Source: Eubacterium sp. (GTDB lineage Bacteria; Bacillota; Clostridia; Lachnospirales; Lachnospiraceae). Taken from it: DNA of 64,000 nt. Under the pieces are notes generated by a model. It did no database searches. It saw nothing but the letters and a program-made list of their open reading frames with translations, and was not told the origin of the DNA. The DNA lies in contig JAFVGA010000001.1 in the NCBI GenBank assembly GCA_017475235.1, positions 181,371 through 245,370 of the forward strand. The letters run 5' to 3'. The position numbers were made by a program, and so were the translations under genes. This document shows, in pieces, positions 36,440 through 44,995 of the stretch (positions within the stretch are counted from its first letter, which is position 1; every line of letters begins with the position of its first letter).

Positions 36440-38911
36440 ATGTCTGAAGAGAAGATGGTGTACTCAGAAAATCCTTACGTGGATGTCTTAGTACACTATA
36501 CGAAGCAACTCATAACAGACAGTATAGTTAAAGATGCAGCCGAAGAAAATAAGTATGAGACGCTTCAATCTCGTACTGGCTCATTAAACTATATACACGC
36601 CTATAGAAATTCAGATGATCCTGATTCTATAGAATATACGGAATTCAATAATTATATCAGACTTCTCAACGGAGAACCTCCTATACCTACACCAGAAGAA
36701 GAAGTCGAATACGTTAATAAACTTGCTGACACATATTCGCCAGAAGAATTGGAAAGACGATATCCTGAGGGGAAGTATCCAACAGAACAGATGTATTGGA
36801 TAGATGTAAAGCGATTCAGAGATACTACTAAGAATCCTTTGGGCCCAGTTGAAGATGATGTATGTGAAGCTCTTGCAATACCATATACACTTATTCCAGA
36901 TCCGCAATATCCAGATGATCCAGATAAAGCTACAAAGGTTTATGACGACACCCCACTGTATCTTCACTTGATGAGTTCCGAATATCTGACTTTGTTTACT
37001 ATAAATGGATATTTAGATGAAGTTAGAGAGCTATATACTGGAAGACACTATTCATATGTAAATCATCTTGGTGTAAAGAAAGTTCCACCTATTAAATCAA
37101 GAATGGCGGATGCTTTCCAATTACTCTATGTGCCGGATATAGACTATTCAGATATAAAACAGAAGTTTGAAGAAGTCTATGAAAAGAATAGAATATATGT
37201 GCTTAGATGTATATACTCTAATGCATTCAAACTCGATAACCAATACTATGATAAATTCATAACCATTCTTATTAAAGTAATAACCATGGTTGATATGGTA
37301 TCGGAAGTATTCAACTATCTCATTCGTACCGATGTATTCGATTCTCGTACTATAAGATTCTTGTTTGAATCATATGGTGTAGACTACTACTCAGAGATTC
37401 CTACAAGATATCAGGTAGCAATGATAAAGAATATGAATACTCTTCTTAAATACAAGTCTACTAATAGAAATATTATAGACATTTGTAGTCTATTTGGCTG
37501 TCCTAATCTTGAAGTATTCAAATACTACATTATGAAAGAAAGAACGTCAAATACGCTTGAATTTAAAGAAGACGGTACCGAAGCCTTCGAAAACAATTAT
37601 ACGTTAAAATTCATAAAAGTACCTCTCCAAGAAGACCTAGATAGGTACACTCAGGCGGTTGAAAACAAAATTCCATACGATGAAGTTACTTCTCAAGATC
37701 CTTTCTGGTATGCTGTTGATGCTAAAGATTCTGATGTATTATCTTATGATGATACTCAGAGATTTATTGCTCAAAAGAAGCGAGAAATACTTAGTAAGGA
37801 ATTCTCGTATGTAAGAACCAAATATCTTTCTATAGATACTTCATATGAAGTAGCAGAAATGGCTCAGCAGATATGCTACTTCTATAATATGCTATATGAT
37901 AAATGGCATGAAGATATCGACTTCACTGTGGAAATCCCTAAATTATCAGAAAACCCTATAGATATAGGTATAGTATTTTGCTTCTTAACTGCTATGGGGT
38001 TTATATATAATGGTGTCGAAGATGATATCATTACTGCTGACTTTGAAAAGAATATGTTTGTTTATGGATTCAATCTCGATTCCAATGAACTTGTGGATAT
38101 GGAACCAGGAGTTGATTGGGAAGACAGGACAATAAACAATCTCTGGTGCATTCTTAAAAGAGATTTCGATATAGATATAGCAGTTGATGGTTCAGGCCAT
38201 ACAGTTTTAACCGATCTTCTTAACGGTGAAGAATTCTATTTTGATGATCGCTACTCGTTTAGCCCTGTTGATAGTTTGGATAAGTTTATTAAGATTCTGG
38301 AAAACAACCTGGATGTTGCAAAGTACGTAGAGGGAATCTTGATTGAAGAACGAGAAAAGAAAACTTACGATCTTTACTTCGCTATATACAAATCTCTCAT
38401 GCTTAGAGAATTCTCTACAGAATACTATGAGGTGAATGGACAAGTTCCTCGTACATATACAGACTTTCTAATGACTAAATCACCAGATCTATATACGGTT
38501 CTTACAGAAGCTAAGAGTATTACTAACGACGAAAAGAGAAAAATCTATATAAGCGATATCATGGATAATGTGTTGTACGCTTTAGAGGAGAAATTCCCTC
38601 AGAATGAATTCGGTTATATTTATAATGTAGTACCAACAAGAAATCAATCTTTCTTGACTCAGTGTATTATAAAAGTGGTAAACTTCTTCAAGTCATATAA
38701 GACTCAGATGATCGGGTTCTCTGCTGTTTATAAGCTTGATGATAAACTTGATAACTATATTAAGATTCTCGAAGACTTAGAAATGTCAGCAGATATTTCT
38801 CCGATAGATGTAGTTCAACCTCTTGAACATGCATCTTTCGAATCTAGTTTTGATATTAAAGACTCGGTTGATATATTTGAACGAGCATATATCACTCCGG
38901 TTACAGTATAA
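36440..38911 (+). CDS. Large structural protein, probably baseplate/tail (823 aa)
   Basis: Not firmly recognised. Strong start (AAGGAGGTGAATATCTAATG). No membrane segment or enzyme motif; acidic, with many Tyr/Asp-rich stretches. The segment 'STNRNIIDICSLFGCPNLEV' near residues 338-357 and following 'FKYYIMKER' recall baseplate wedge proteins of large myophages by eye. It is co-directional with the 332-aa protein 14 nt downstream, which also looks structural. The assignment to the tail is inference. Confidence 0.6.
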   Translation: MSEEKMVYSENPYVDVLVHYTKQLITDSIVKDAAEENKYETLQSRTGSLNYIHAYRNSDDPDSIEYTEFNNYIRLLNGEPPIPTPEEEVEYVNKLADTYSPEELERRYPEGKYPTEQMYWIDVKRFRDTTKNPLGPVEDDVCEALAIPYTLIPDPQYPDDPDKATKVYDDTPLYLHLMSSEYLTLFTINGYLDEVRELYTGRHYSYVNHLGVKKVPPIKSRMADAFQLLYVPDIDYSDIKQKFEEVYEKNRIYVLRCIYSNAFKLDNQYYDKFITILIKVITMVDMVSEVFNYLIRTDVFDSRTIRFLFESYGVDYYSEIPTRYQVAMIKNMNTLLKYKSTNRNIIDICSLFGCPNLEVFKYYIMKERTSNTLEFKEDGTEAFENNYTLKFIKVPLQEDLDRYTQAVENKIPYDEVTSQDPFWYAVDAKDSDVLSYDDTQRFIAQKKREILSKEFSYVRTKYLSIDTSYEVAEMAQQICYFYNMLYDKWHEDIDFTVEIPKLSENPIDIGIVFCFLTAMGFIYNGVEDDIITADFEKNMFVYGFNLDSNELVDMEPGVDWEDRTINNLWCILKRDFDIDIAVDGSGHTVLTDLLNGEEFYFDDRYSFSPVDSLDKFIKILENNLDVAKYVEGILIEEREKKTYDLYFAIYKSLMLREFSTEYYEVNGQVPRTYTDFLMTKSPDLYTVLTEAKSITNDEKRKIYISDIMDNVLYALEEKFPQNEFGYIYNVVPTRNQSFLTQCIIKVVNFFKSYKTQMIGFSAVYKLDDKLDNYIKILEDLEMSADISPIDVVQPLEHASFESSFDIKDSVDIFERAYITPVTV

Positions 38912-38925
38912 AGGAGGTTCATAAA

Positions 38926-39924
38926 ATGGGACATAAGAAAATTATGGAAATGAATAATGGTATTATTAAAGATACCAAAGTTGTTATAAGAGCGACAGAC
39001 ATTCTTCCTTCGGGTAAACCGATGTTTAGATATATCGAGGGTAAGAATAAGACAATAGTTTCTGGATCAGAAGTAAATGCTAATAAGCTTTTTAACTTCG
39101 GTACAGGCAAGTGCTTCATGACGAATAATAAAATCAGCACATACCCGAATGATCTTGAAAATGAATATAGTCATTATTCGAGCAAGATATTAAATTACGA
39201 TACTGCTATGGCGGCTAATGGTAAATCACTCTATTTTCCGGGAACTTTATCCAGATATAATCCTCAGGGTTATTCATTTGAAGAATCTAGAAAGATATAT
39301 CTCTTCTGTTGTGGTATAGATGGATGTGGTATTGAAGATTCCAGAAAGTTTGCTGTAATGAAAGATAGATGGATTGCACCATACGGTCCACTTAGAACAG
39401 GAAACGTAGACGAGACAGATCCTAATATTACAACTTGTTTAATACCATTCAGATATCAGCCAATCACTGGAGGACAGAATGATTTATCTGCTGCTGAGAG
39501 AGATGTATATTTTGGTAGATCAGTTATAACTGCTACTGATGGTACATATGCCGCTTACTTCTTTAAGACATTTGATGCTCCGCCGGAACTCGTAGAACGC
39601 TATGAAGACGGCACAAGCTTTGCAGACTTATCAGAAAACTCAATCTGGTTAGCAGACAAGAATACTGATCCTGAAGTTTGCGTAAAACTTAGAATGTCTG
39701 TATCTAATACTGATATCAAAGAATGGTTTAGTAATACAACTGGACAGGGTACTTGCAGAGTAAACTGTATTTCATTATGTACTGCTATCCCATATCTTGA
39801 AACAGGAACAGGAGGTCCATTATACTTTAAGGACATCAGACCTATCACAAGATACAACTTCAATAATGAATCACTTCAGGAATCTACTAAAGCGTTAGAT
39901 ATTACATATTACCTGTATTTCTAA
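38926..39924 (+). CDS. Structural protein (332 aa), unidentified
   Basis: Start ATG 38926 behind AAAGGAGG, 14 nt after the 823-aa gene. Composition and the C-terminal 'RPITRYNFNNESLQESTKAL' followed by a beta strand are typical of phage structural proteins, but I cannot name a family. There is a short Cys/Gly motif CCGIDGCGIED near the middle. A terminator follows at 40006. Confidence 0.6.
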   Translation: MGHKKIMEMNNGIIKDTKVVIRATDILPSGKPMFRYIEGKNKTIVSGSEVNANKLFNFGTGKCFMTNNKISTYPNDLENEYSHYSSKILNYDTAMAANGKSLYFPGTLSRYNPQGYSFEESRKIYLFCCGIDGCGIEDSRKFAVMKDRWIAPYGPLRTGNVDETDPNITTCLIPFRYQPITGGQNDLSAAERDVYFGRSVITATDGTYAAYFFKTFDAPPELVERYEDGTSFADLSENSIWLADKNTDPEVCVKLRMSVSNTDIKEWFSNTTGQGTCRVNCISLCTAIPYLETGTGGPLYFKDIRPITRYNFNNESLQESTKALDITYYLYF

Positions 39925-40005
39925 CATTAAAGTAACCCTTATTGGTGTTAAGGGTGAGTTTCTCCGAAAAGCTAAGAAAAACATTGATGAGTTCTCAAAC
40001 AAGAA

Positions 40006-40040
40006 ACTCCAGAGGGATTTACCCTCTGGAGTTTTCTTTT
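40006..40040 (+). terminator. Rho-independent terminator
   Basis: ACTCCAGAGGG / CCCTCTGGAGT (11 bp, loop ATTTA) followed by TTTCTTTT. Confidence 0.9.
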
Positions 40041-40065
40041 ACAATATATATAACTATAAAGTAAT

Positions 40066-40290
40066 CCCGAGGGAGTTGCCATTGTACATGAAGACGCTCC
40101 TTTCATAATGAAAAAATGGTACAACAATAATTTAAGTTCTTTTTTAACGTGTCGGCGATGAGGTCTAATCGAACATTCAACCTCCCAGTACTGATCCGAT
40201 GCGTTGGTGGTCCAATAGACTTAAACCTTCGTTTAATCGTAAATACCTTGTGTGATTTCGCAAATGTGGATGGGAAGCAACTCCCTCGGG
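40066..40290. ncRNA. Large closed RNA structure of unknown class (about 225 nt)
   Basis: CCCGAGGGAGTTGC (40066-40079) is perfectly complementary to GCAACTCCCTCGGG (40277-40290), closing a 197-nt interior. Inside are TTGTAC/GTACAA, TTTCAT/ATGAAA and GAGGT/ACCTC pairings. It is isolated between terminators and next to the RNA polymerase genes. It does not match the tRNA, 5S, tmRNA, SRP or RNase P consensus that I can recall. Strand unknown. Confidence 0.5.
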
Positions 40291-40387
40291 TAACATTTTC
40301 ATTAACCTGGCAGTATTTATAATACTGTCTCTCTTAATATCCTTTTTACAACACGTGCATTTTCTTTTTCTCCAATCATTTAAAATG

Positions 40388-40418
40388 TCCCGTGGGTTTA
40401 TACCCACGGGAACTTTTT
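40388..40418. terminator. Bidirectional terminator
   Basis: TCCCGTGGG / CCCACGGGA around TTTATA, with ACTTTTTT on the plus side and a T-run on the minus side. It closes the beta-prime C-terminal gene. Confidence 0.85.
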
Positions 40419-41659
40419 TATTCATCTGGAAATACTTTATTAAGATCCATTGTTGTATATTTAAGAGTACCATCATGGAAAGCTTTCATGGCAATATTCT
40501 TAAGTGTAGATTGAATCTGAGCAGAAGCTATACCTACATTCTCCATTCCAATGATATAGAAGAAGTCTCCTATACACTTATTACAAAATGCATGGTTCTT
40601 TCCTACTCCATGACATAAAGATGAATATCTCATCTTAACAGTCTTGCCTTCATACTTACTCTTATTTGTAGAGTCAAGTCTTATAAGCTTAGATCCTTCT
40701 ACTATATAAGAATACATCATCTGGTCTAAATAGGTTCCTTTAAGTGTAACAGTGATAGTATGCTTAGATCCACAATCAGACCCTTTAGGACCAATCTTCA
40801 TATCCTGGAATGCTGAAACATATCTCTTTTCATTCCAACCACCAGTAGCAGTCTTAGCTGCTCTTGAATATGGACCTGCGGCAAGTGAGTTAGCCATCTT
40901 AGAATATTCTTCCTTACTAACACCATCAGCATAGTTAGATGTAATGATATTATACTTACCAGTAATAGCATCTTTCTGTGCTCCCTTGAATACGTACATA
41001 TTCTTAAAGTTATTACCCCAAGAACCAACACCTGAATCGTAGTAGTCCATACAAGGATCATCTTTAAGAACTTCTTTACAGTAATCAAGAAGCTCCTTTT
41101 CGATCTTATCAGCAATAAGAGCATCGCCGGCTTCAATCTCTTTCTTGTATTTCTTGCAGAGTTCTTCTTTCTTAGGTCGAACTATAGCTGCGATATTAAA
41201 CATATTCTCTGAAATAGATTCTGATACTACAGAAGAGTAAGCTTGGAATTTCTGTTGAGTAAGAATATATTTCTTTAACGCTTCAAGAGGAACTCTACCT
41301 TCGTTTACAGCATATGAAATCTGCTTATTAAGATTACCGATCAACTTCTTTGTCAGTGGTTCATTAATATAACCGAGTTCATATAAGAGATACTCTTCAA
41401 TAAAAGCCTTATTGAATATAAATCTTCCTACAGTAGTAACTACAGCATTCTTGTTCTTCTTAGAAGTACCAAATGAGTTTGGCGGAATAGTCATAATGTC
41501 ATAAGGATTAAACCTTGCTTTTCTATCTTCGAACGGTGCAAATAGATCCATGAATACAGACATCTTACAAGCATCATAGGGAGTTAACTTTAATAACTCC
41601 TGAGTCTCTTCTGCTGTAATAACTCTGGATTCACGCTTCTTTACGGATTTAGCTTTCAT
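40418..41659 (-). CDS. rpoC: RNA polymerase beta-prime subunit, C-terminal half
   Basis: A 413-residue protein matching the second half of bacterial beta-prime. Seen: TTVGRFIFNK (75-84; bacterial TTVGR), SGVGSWGNNFKN (209-220, bridge-helix region), trigger-loop-like SLAAGPYSRAAKTATGGW (258-275) and RRY..AFQDM equivalents, a four-cysteine zinc site (C296, C349, C359, C362) and the ENVGIASAQIQST...FHDGT segment (373-397; bacterial GE.VGIIAAQSIGEP...TFH.GG). It must pair with the N-terminal half encoded on the opposite strand at 42256-44252. The start at 41659 has AAGGAGG, partly held in a hairpin (41663-41686). Confidence 0.9.
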   Translation of the reverse strand: MKAKSVKKRESRVITAEETQELLKLTPYDACKMSVFMDLFAPFEDRKARFNPYDIMTIPPNSFGTSKKNKNAVVTTVGRFIFNKAFIEEYLLYELGYINEPLTKKLIGNLNKQISYAVNEGRVPLEALKKYILTQQKFQAYSSVVSESISENMFNIAAIVRPKKEELCKKYKKEIEAGDALIADKIEKELLDYCKEVLKDDPCMDYYDSGVGSWGNNFKNMYVFKGAQKDAITGKYNIITSNYADGVSKEEYSKMANSLAAGPYSRAAKTATGGWNEKRYVSAFQDMKIGPKGSDCGSKHTITVTLKGTYLDQMMYSYIVEGSKLIRLDSTNKSKYEGKTVKMRYSSLCHGVGKNHAFCNKCIGDFFYIIGMENVGIASAQIQSTLKNIAMKAFHDGTLKYTTMDLNKVFPDE

Positions 41660-41662
41660 AGC

Positions 41663-41686
41663 AACAACCTCCTTTATATGGTTGTT
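41663..41686 (-). promoter_or_regulatory. Hairpin over the ribosome binding site of beta-prime C
   Basis: On the minus strand AACAACC and GGTTGTT pair around a 10-nt loop. The AAAGGAGG lies partly in the loop and partly in the 3' stem, three nt before the ATG. Such masking could tune translation. It also resembles a weak plus-strand terminator, but nothing would need it there. Confidence 0.4.
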
Positions 41687-41730
41687 TTTAAAAAAGTACC
41701 TCGAGTCAAACTATATATATAATAGATTTG

Positions 41731-41744
41731 GTTGTATATTATGT
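41731..41744 (+). promoter_or_regulatory. AT-rich promoter-like motif A
   Basis: GTTGTATATTATGT, 22 nt before the start at 41767; a second AT-rich block (CTATATATATAAT, 41711-41723) lies just before it. Confidence 0.4.
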
Positions 41745-41766
41745 ATACAGAAAGGAGTGTAGGTAT

Positions 41767-42234
41767 ATGCAATCATTCTTTACTTACCAAATTGATGAGT
41801 TGAAAGATAGGATGATTCGTGGCGAATCATCTGAAAATTTGTCTTCTCCACAGAAAGCGGAGATAATTAAGACTAACGTTATAGTAGTCAACAAACTCAC
41901 TGTAATAATAGTGGAACGTCAGGGAGAAAACATTAGCATCGAAATCGAAGCTGACATACAGCCAATCCTTGATGGTGAAAATGAGATAACGGTAAACTTT
42001 GAAATGGCCGATGAGCCGATTGAATTTACAGAAGACGGTTTAAGACTTCATAAGATAACTTCGGTTATTCAGAAGCAAGCATATGCACAGTATCCAAACT
42101 TGTTTAAGTCAGAGGATCCTGATGTCATAATAAGTAACTACAGCCTAGTAATCAGGAAAGACTCAGAAACTTTCCCTGATTTTAAGGATACAATTTTAGA
42201 TTCTCTGTATGGAGTATTTCATATAGACGTCTAG
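41767..42234 (+). CDS. Unidentified 155-aa protein upstream of beta-prime N
   Basis: Not recognised. ATG 41767 follows GAAAGGAG at good spacing. Soluble, acidic, beta-rich (VNKLTVIIVERQGENISIEIE). It is 21 nt upstream of the beta-prime N gene on the same strand, hence probably co-transcribed; a polymerase-associated factor is possible but unproven. Confidence 0.75.
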   Translation: MQSFFTYQIDELKDRMIRGESSENLSSPQKAEIIKTNVIVVNKLTVIIVERQGENISIEIEADIQPILDGENEITVNFEMADEPIEFTEDGLRLHKITSVIQKQAYAQYPNLFKSEDPDVIISNYSLVIRKDSETFPDFKDTILDSLYGVFHIDV

Positions 42235-42255
42235 TAGAAAGGATGGGGTTAAGAA

Positions 42256-43551
42256 ATGCAACAGATCACAGAACAAGAGCTAATAGATTTCAGAACTAAA
42301 ATAGTCTTTAATCTTCAGTATCCATCGAAAGATATGGACGTGAATGTATTCTTACGTCGTTATAATATTGACGACTTAGCTCAGAAAAAAATTGTTAACG
42401 GTGATGGATTCATCATTAAATCTTCTCAAAAGATTAAGAATGATGTAACAGGTAAAAATGAGAATTCGATATTCTCGCCTAAGTTTGGTAAGACACTTAA
42501 CGACATAAATAATCCTATGTCATCAGATTATAAGTGTTCTTGTGGGGAAACGATAGGTCGTATTTATGAGGGTCATATATGTCCAAAATGTAAGACCAGA
42601 ATAGAATTAAGACCTGTTGACTTTAGTAAGTTTGGATACATTCCAACTTATGGTTATCCGATCATTCATCCGAATCTGTATAGAAGTATCGAAACTTATC
42701 TTGGAGCAAAGATACTTACAGACATATTGATTCCGGAAGAAGAGCTCTCGATAGATGGAACACCTGTAGAGAAAACAGGTAGAAGTTCTCTATCTGCAAG
42801 AGATCAGATTAAGAAGTCTAAGAGAAAGTCAAAGGCGACCAAGAAACGTATGCTGACCGAAACTAAGGCTTCCGCTGACAATCCGTTTTTAGGAATAGGA
42901 ATGTTAGGTTTCTATGAACGATTCGATGAAATCCTAGATTACTATTATCCTAAGAAGCAAAAAGCTGCTAAGGAGATATATCTAGATATAAAGAAAGAGC
43001 GCAAAAATGTGTTCTGTCATTATGTTTCGGTATATACAACACAGTTAAGACCTTTCAGTGTTAACGATAATGTGTTCAACACAGAGGGCAACAATAAGTC
43101 TTTCCAGAATATTGCTAGTTTAAGTAACATGCTGAAGAATCATGCTACACGGTATGGTGATAATCGTAAAGGTATCAATCGTGTCTTGTGGAGAATTCAG
43201 GACAACTGGAATGATATCTATGATGATAATGAGAAAGCACTTGCTGGTAAGAAGGGCGATATTAGAGAATGTATGTCTGCAAGAGTCAACTTCTCTGTTA
43301 GATCAATTATTGTACCAGCAATAGATTTAGAGATGGATGAAATCAGACTTCCATATGCTGCTTGCATGGAACTGTTGAGATTCCATATTATAAATATCTT
43401 GAAGAAATCTTACAGCTATAACTATTCACAGGCTTACTATGAATGGTATAAGGCTAAGATTGCTCCAAACCCAATCATGAAAGAACTTATGATGAATATT
43501 ATTAGAGAGTCTAGATATGGTGGACTTCCAATACTGTTCAACAGAAATCCT
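42256..43551 (+). CDS. rpoC: RNA polymerase beta-prime N-terminal half, exon 1
   Basis: 432 codons. The beta-prime zinc-binding domain is seen as C94, C96, C109, C112 (CSCGETIG...CPKC). Downstream, ARVNFSVRSIIVPAIDLEMD matches bacterial 'KRVDYSGRSVIVVGPEL', and the exon stops at ILFNRNP, the start of the LNRAPTLH motif. Splicing to exon 2 joins NRNP to TIQYGS, restoring that motif in frame. Without splicing the frame ends 9 codons later (KLVGGIIER, then stop). Start at 42256 behind AAAGGATGGGG. The full spliced product is 546 aa. Catalytic residues are in exon 2. Confidence 0.9.
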
Positions 43552-43907
43552 AAACTTGTGGGCGGTATTATCGAAAGATAGTGCTGCATTACTTACCAAA
43601 AAGCTGGGAAGTTGTAAAGCTCTCTTGCCCTAGTGGAATCGAAAGATAGAAATAAGTAGAGAGATGGGCTATGCTGAAATAAAAGCTTGCTATGTACACC
43701 GTATGCATATCAAGTGCTAAGGTCTATCAACAATCAATTATCAGCACTTTTAACAAAGTTCGACGGCTATCCCTGAAATGGGAGTAGGATTCAAGCGAAT
43801 CCGGAACGGTAAGCATCTAAGTATCGAAAGATATATGATGGAGATATAGCCTGATCTTCTGGAGAAATACCAGAGAGTGATGTAGCGAATCACGTAACAC
43901 AAAAATG
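43552..43907 (+). ncRNA. Group I self-splicing intron (td-like, IA2 type), no ORF
   Basis: A 356-nt insert ending in G after a 5' exon ending in U, as group I introns require. The core matches the T4 td intron by eye: ACGGCTATCCC...GGGAGTAGGATTCAAG (43762-43795) and GGAGATATAGCCTGATC (43840-43856, P7 region). Three GAAA-capped hairpins occur (TATCGAAAGATA at 43569-43580 and 43822-43833; a similar one at 43638). The third sits on a CUAAG/UAUG internal loop like the 11-nt tetraloop receptor. P1 is short: CCU at the exon end can pair with GGG at 43560-43562. No homing endonuclease is encoded. Confidence 0.9.
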
Positions 43908-44252
43908 ACAATACAATACGGCTCTATTCTTATGATGAAATGCATCGGTATTACTGATTCATATTCTATGCAGGTTAACTCATTATGTTTGAGATATATC
44001 GCAGGCGACTATGATGGTGATACAATCAATAATATATTGCTTCTTAATGATGATATCATAAAGCGAGCAATGATCACATTGAATCCAGTCAACGCAATGA
44101 TTATAAGTAAGAATGACGGTACATTCAATCCGGATGCTAACTTACAGACTGAATCATTGATAACAATCAACACAATTAGACATTTAGCTGAGAGATACTC
44201 TGAAGAAGAGGAAGCTATGTTTGCTGATTGTCTCAGTTGTGCACCGGCTTAA
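43908..44252 (+). CDS. rpoC: RNA polymerase beta-prime N-terminal half, exon 2
   Basis: 114 codons that hold the catalytic magnesium site: RYIAGDYDGDTINN, equivalent to bacterial YNADFDGDQMA, with all three aspartates kept. It begins TIQYGSILMMK, completing the NRxPT(L/I) motif begun in exon 1. The ATG at 43905 straddles the intron end and is not a true start; no ribosome binding site precedes it. The exon ends at 44252, just before AAGGAGG of the next gene. Confidence 0.9.
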   Translation, partial: TIQYGSILMMKCIGITDSYSMQVNSLCLRYIAGDYDGDTINNILLLNDDIIKRAMITLNPVNAMIISKNDGTFNPDANLQTESLITINTIRHLAERYSEEEEAMFADCLSCAPA

Positions 44253-44262
44253 GGAGGTTACA

Positions 44263-44526
44263 ATGAAAGCTATACAGTGGTATACCTTGATTATGAGCAT
44301 TATGAGCACAGCCGCTCTTGTAATCAATATTCACACATTCATTCTTCAGAATAAACTCCACAAGAGAATTATGAGAATGAGAAGAGAGCTCACACCTACA
44401 GTCTACGATTTTGAGAAGCTCTATGAAGAGTCAAAAAATAAGAAAAAAGTAGTCTACGATTTTGAAGAGCTTTATGAAGAATCTAATAAGAGGAAAGTAG
44501 ATCTCTCTAAAAAAGATATTATCTAA
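44263..44526 (+). CDS. Small membrane protein with tandem YDFE(K/E)LYEES repeats (87 aa)
   Basis: ATG 44263 has AAGGAGG (first bases in the previous stop region). An N-terminal hydrophobic helix (about 5-30: WYTLIMSIMSTAALVINIHT) is followed by a basic segment and two copies of VYDFE-LYEES about 22 residues apart. The duplicated motif could be a short docking peptide on the cytoplasmic side. Function unknown. Confidence 0.75.
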   Translation: MKAIQWYTLIMSIMSTAALVINIHTFILQNKLHKRIMRMRRELTPTVYDFEKLYEESKNKKKVVYDFEELYEESNKRKVDLSKKDII

Positions 44527-44557
44527 CATTTCGAATGGCACATATATGAATAGCAAA

Positions 44558-44582
44558 GAGGAGGGATGGCTATTCCCTCCTC
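44558..44582 (+). terminator. GC-rich hairpin between small genes
   Basis: GAGGAGGGA / TCCCTCCTC (9 bp, 7-nt loop) without a clear T-run. Possibly a processing or mRNA-stability hairpin rather than a terminator. Confidence 0.4.
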
Positions 44583-44613
44583 AGAGTTATTCGCTTGTAA
44601 GGAGTATATTTTA

Positions 44614-44745
44614 ATGGAAATTTTATTCTTATTATTTGTAGTATTCGCAATGCTTAAACCTATAATTGCTACGAATAGTAATGATGAAAGGGATAAGGGT
44701 ACAAAAAATGAATATGTACAACGAGGAAATCGTAAGGAATTGTAA
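44614..44745 (+). CDS. 43-aa membrane peptide
   Basis: ATG 44614 with TAAGGAG upstream. It begins MEILFLLFVVFAML, a hydrophobic helix, followed by a charged tail ending GNRKEL. It overlaps the next small gene by 38 nt. Plausible holin-like or membrane regulator, but too short to assign. Confidence 0.6.
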   Translation: MEILFLLFVVFAMLKPIIATNSNDERDKGTKNEYVQRGNRKEL

Positions 44746-44896
44746 TAATGCATTTAACGATCTATTTAAAATCTATGGTGCGCTATCAAAAGATGCTGCT
44801 AAAGATGAAAAGCTGACTCTGCTTGAGTCTATGAAAATGTATCAGGAAATAAGCTTGAGAGTTATTGATGCAAGCATAGATAGTTTCAAAAAATAA
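44708..44896 (+). CDS. 62-aa helical protein
   Basis: Start ATG 44708 (MNMYNEEIV...) with AAGGG upstream. Soluble, helical, lysine/aspartate-rich. Unidentified. It is closed by the terminator at 44903. Confidence 0.6.
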   Translation: MNMYNEEIVRNCNNAFNDLFKIYGALSKDAAKDEKLTLLESMKMYQEISLRVIDASIDSFKK

Positions 44897-44902
44897 AAAA
44901 GA

Positions 44903-44934
44903 TGGGGAGCTAGCGCTCCCCAGTTTATTTTTTT
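44903..44934. terminator. Strong bidirectional terminator
   Basis: TGGGGAGC / GCTCCCCA (8 bp, loop TAGC) with T-runs on both sides (TTTATTTTTTTTTT on plus; TCTTTTTT on minus). It separates the small plus genes from the convergent lytic gene. Confidence 0.9.
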
Positions 44935-44995
44935 TTCTGTCTGTTAAATTAGTGTAGTGTAGTATATTTGTCTTTCTTCTGTATTTCTATAAAAT

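Larger units (their letters stand above)
39925..40417. other. Gene-free region of 493 nt between convergent transcription units
   Basis: It holds a terminator at 40006, a large closed RNA structure at 40066-40290, a small hairpin CAGTATT/AATACTG near 40312-40328, and a bidirectional terminator at 40388. No convincing gene. Confidence 0.65.

Noticed and set aside
40140-40290. Possible tRNA or rRNA fragment in the gene-free region
   Set aside because: A GTTCGATT box occurs on the minus strand, but no T-stem or acceptor stem pairs around it.
40177-40476. A minus-strand frame of 99 codons over the 3' end of beta-prime C and the large RNA structure
   Set aside because: No ribosome binding site; it crosses a terminator and an inverted repeat and overlaps a certain gene.
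43905-44252. A separate gene starting at ATG 43905
   Set aside because: The ATG straddles the intron end, no ribosome binding site precedes it, and the sequence completes the RNA polymerase motif begun in exon 1.
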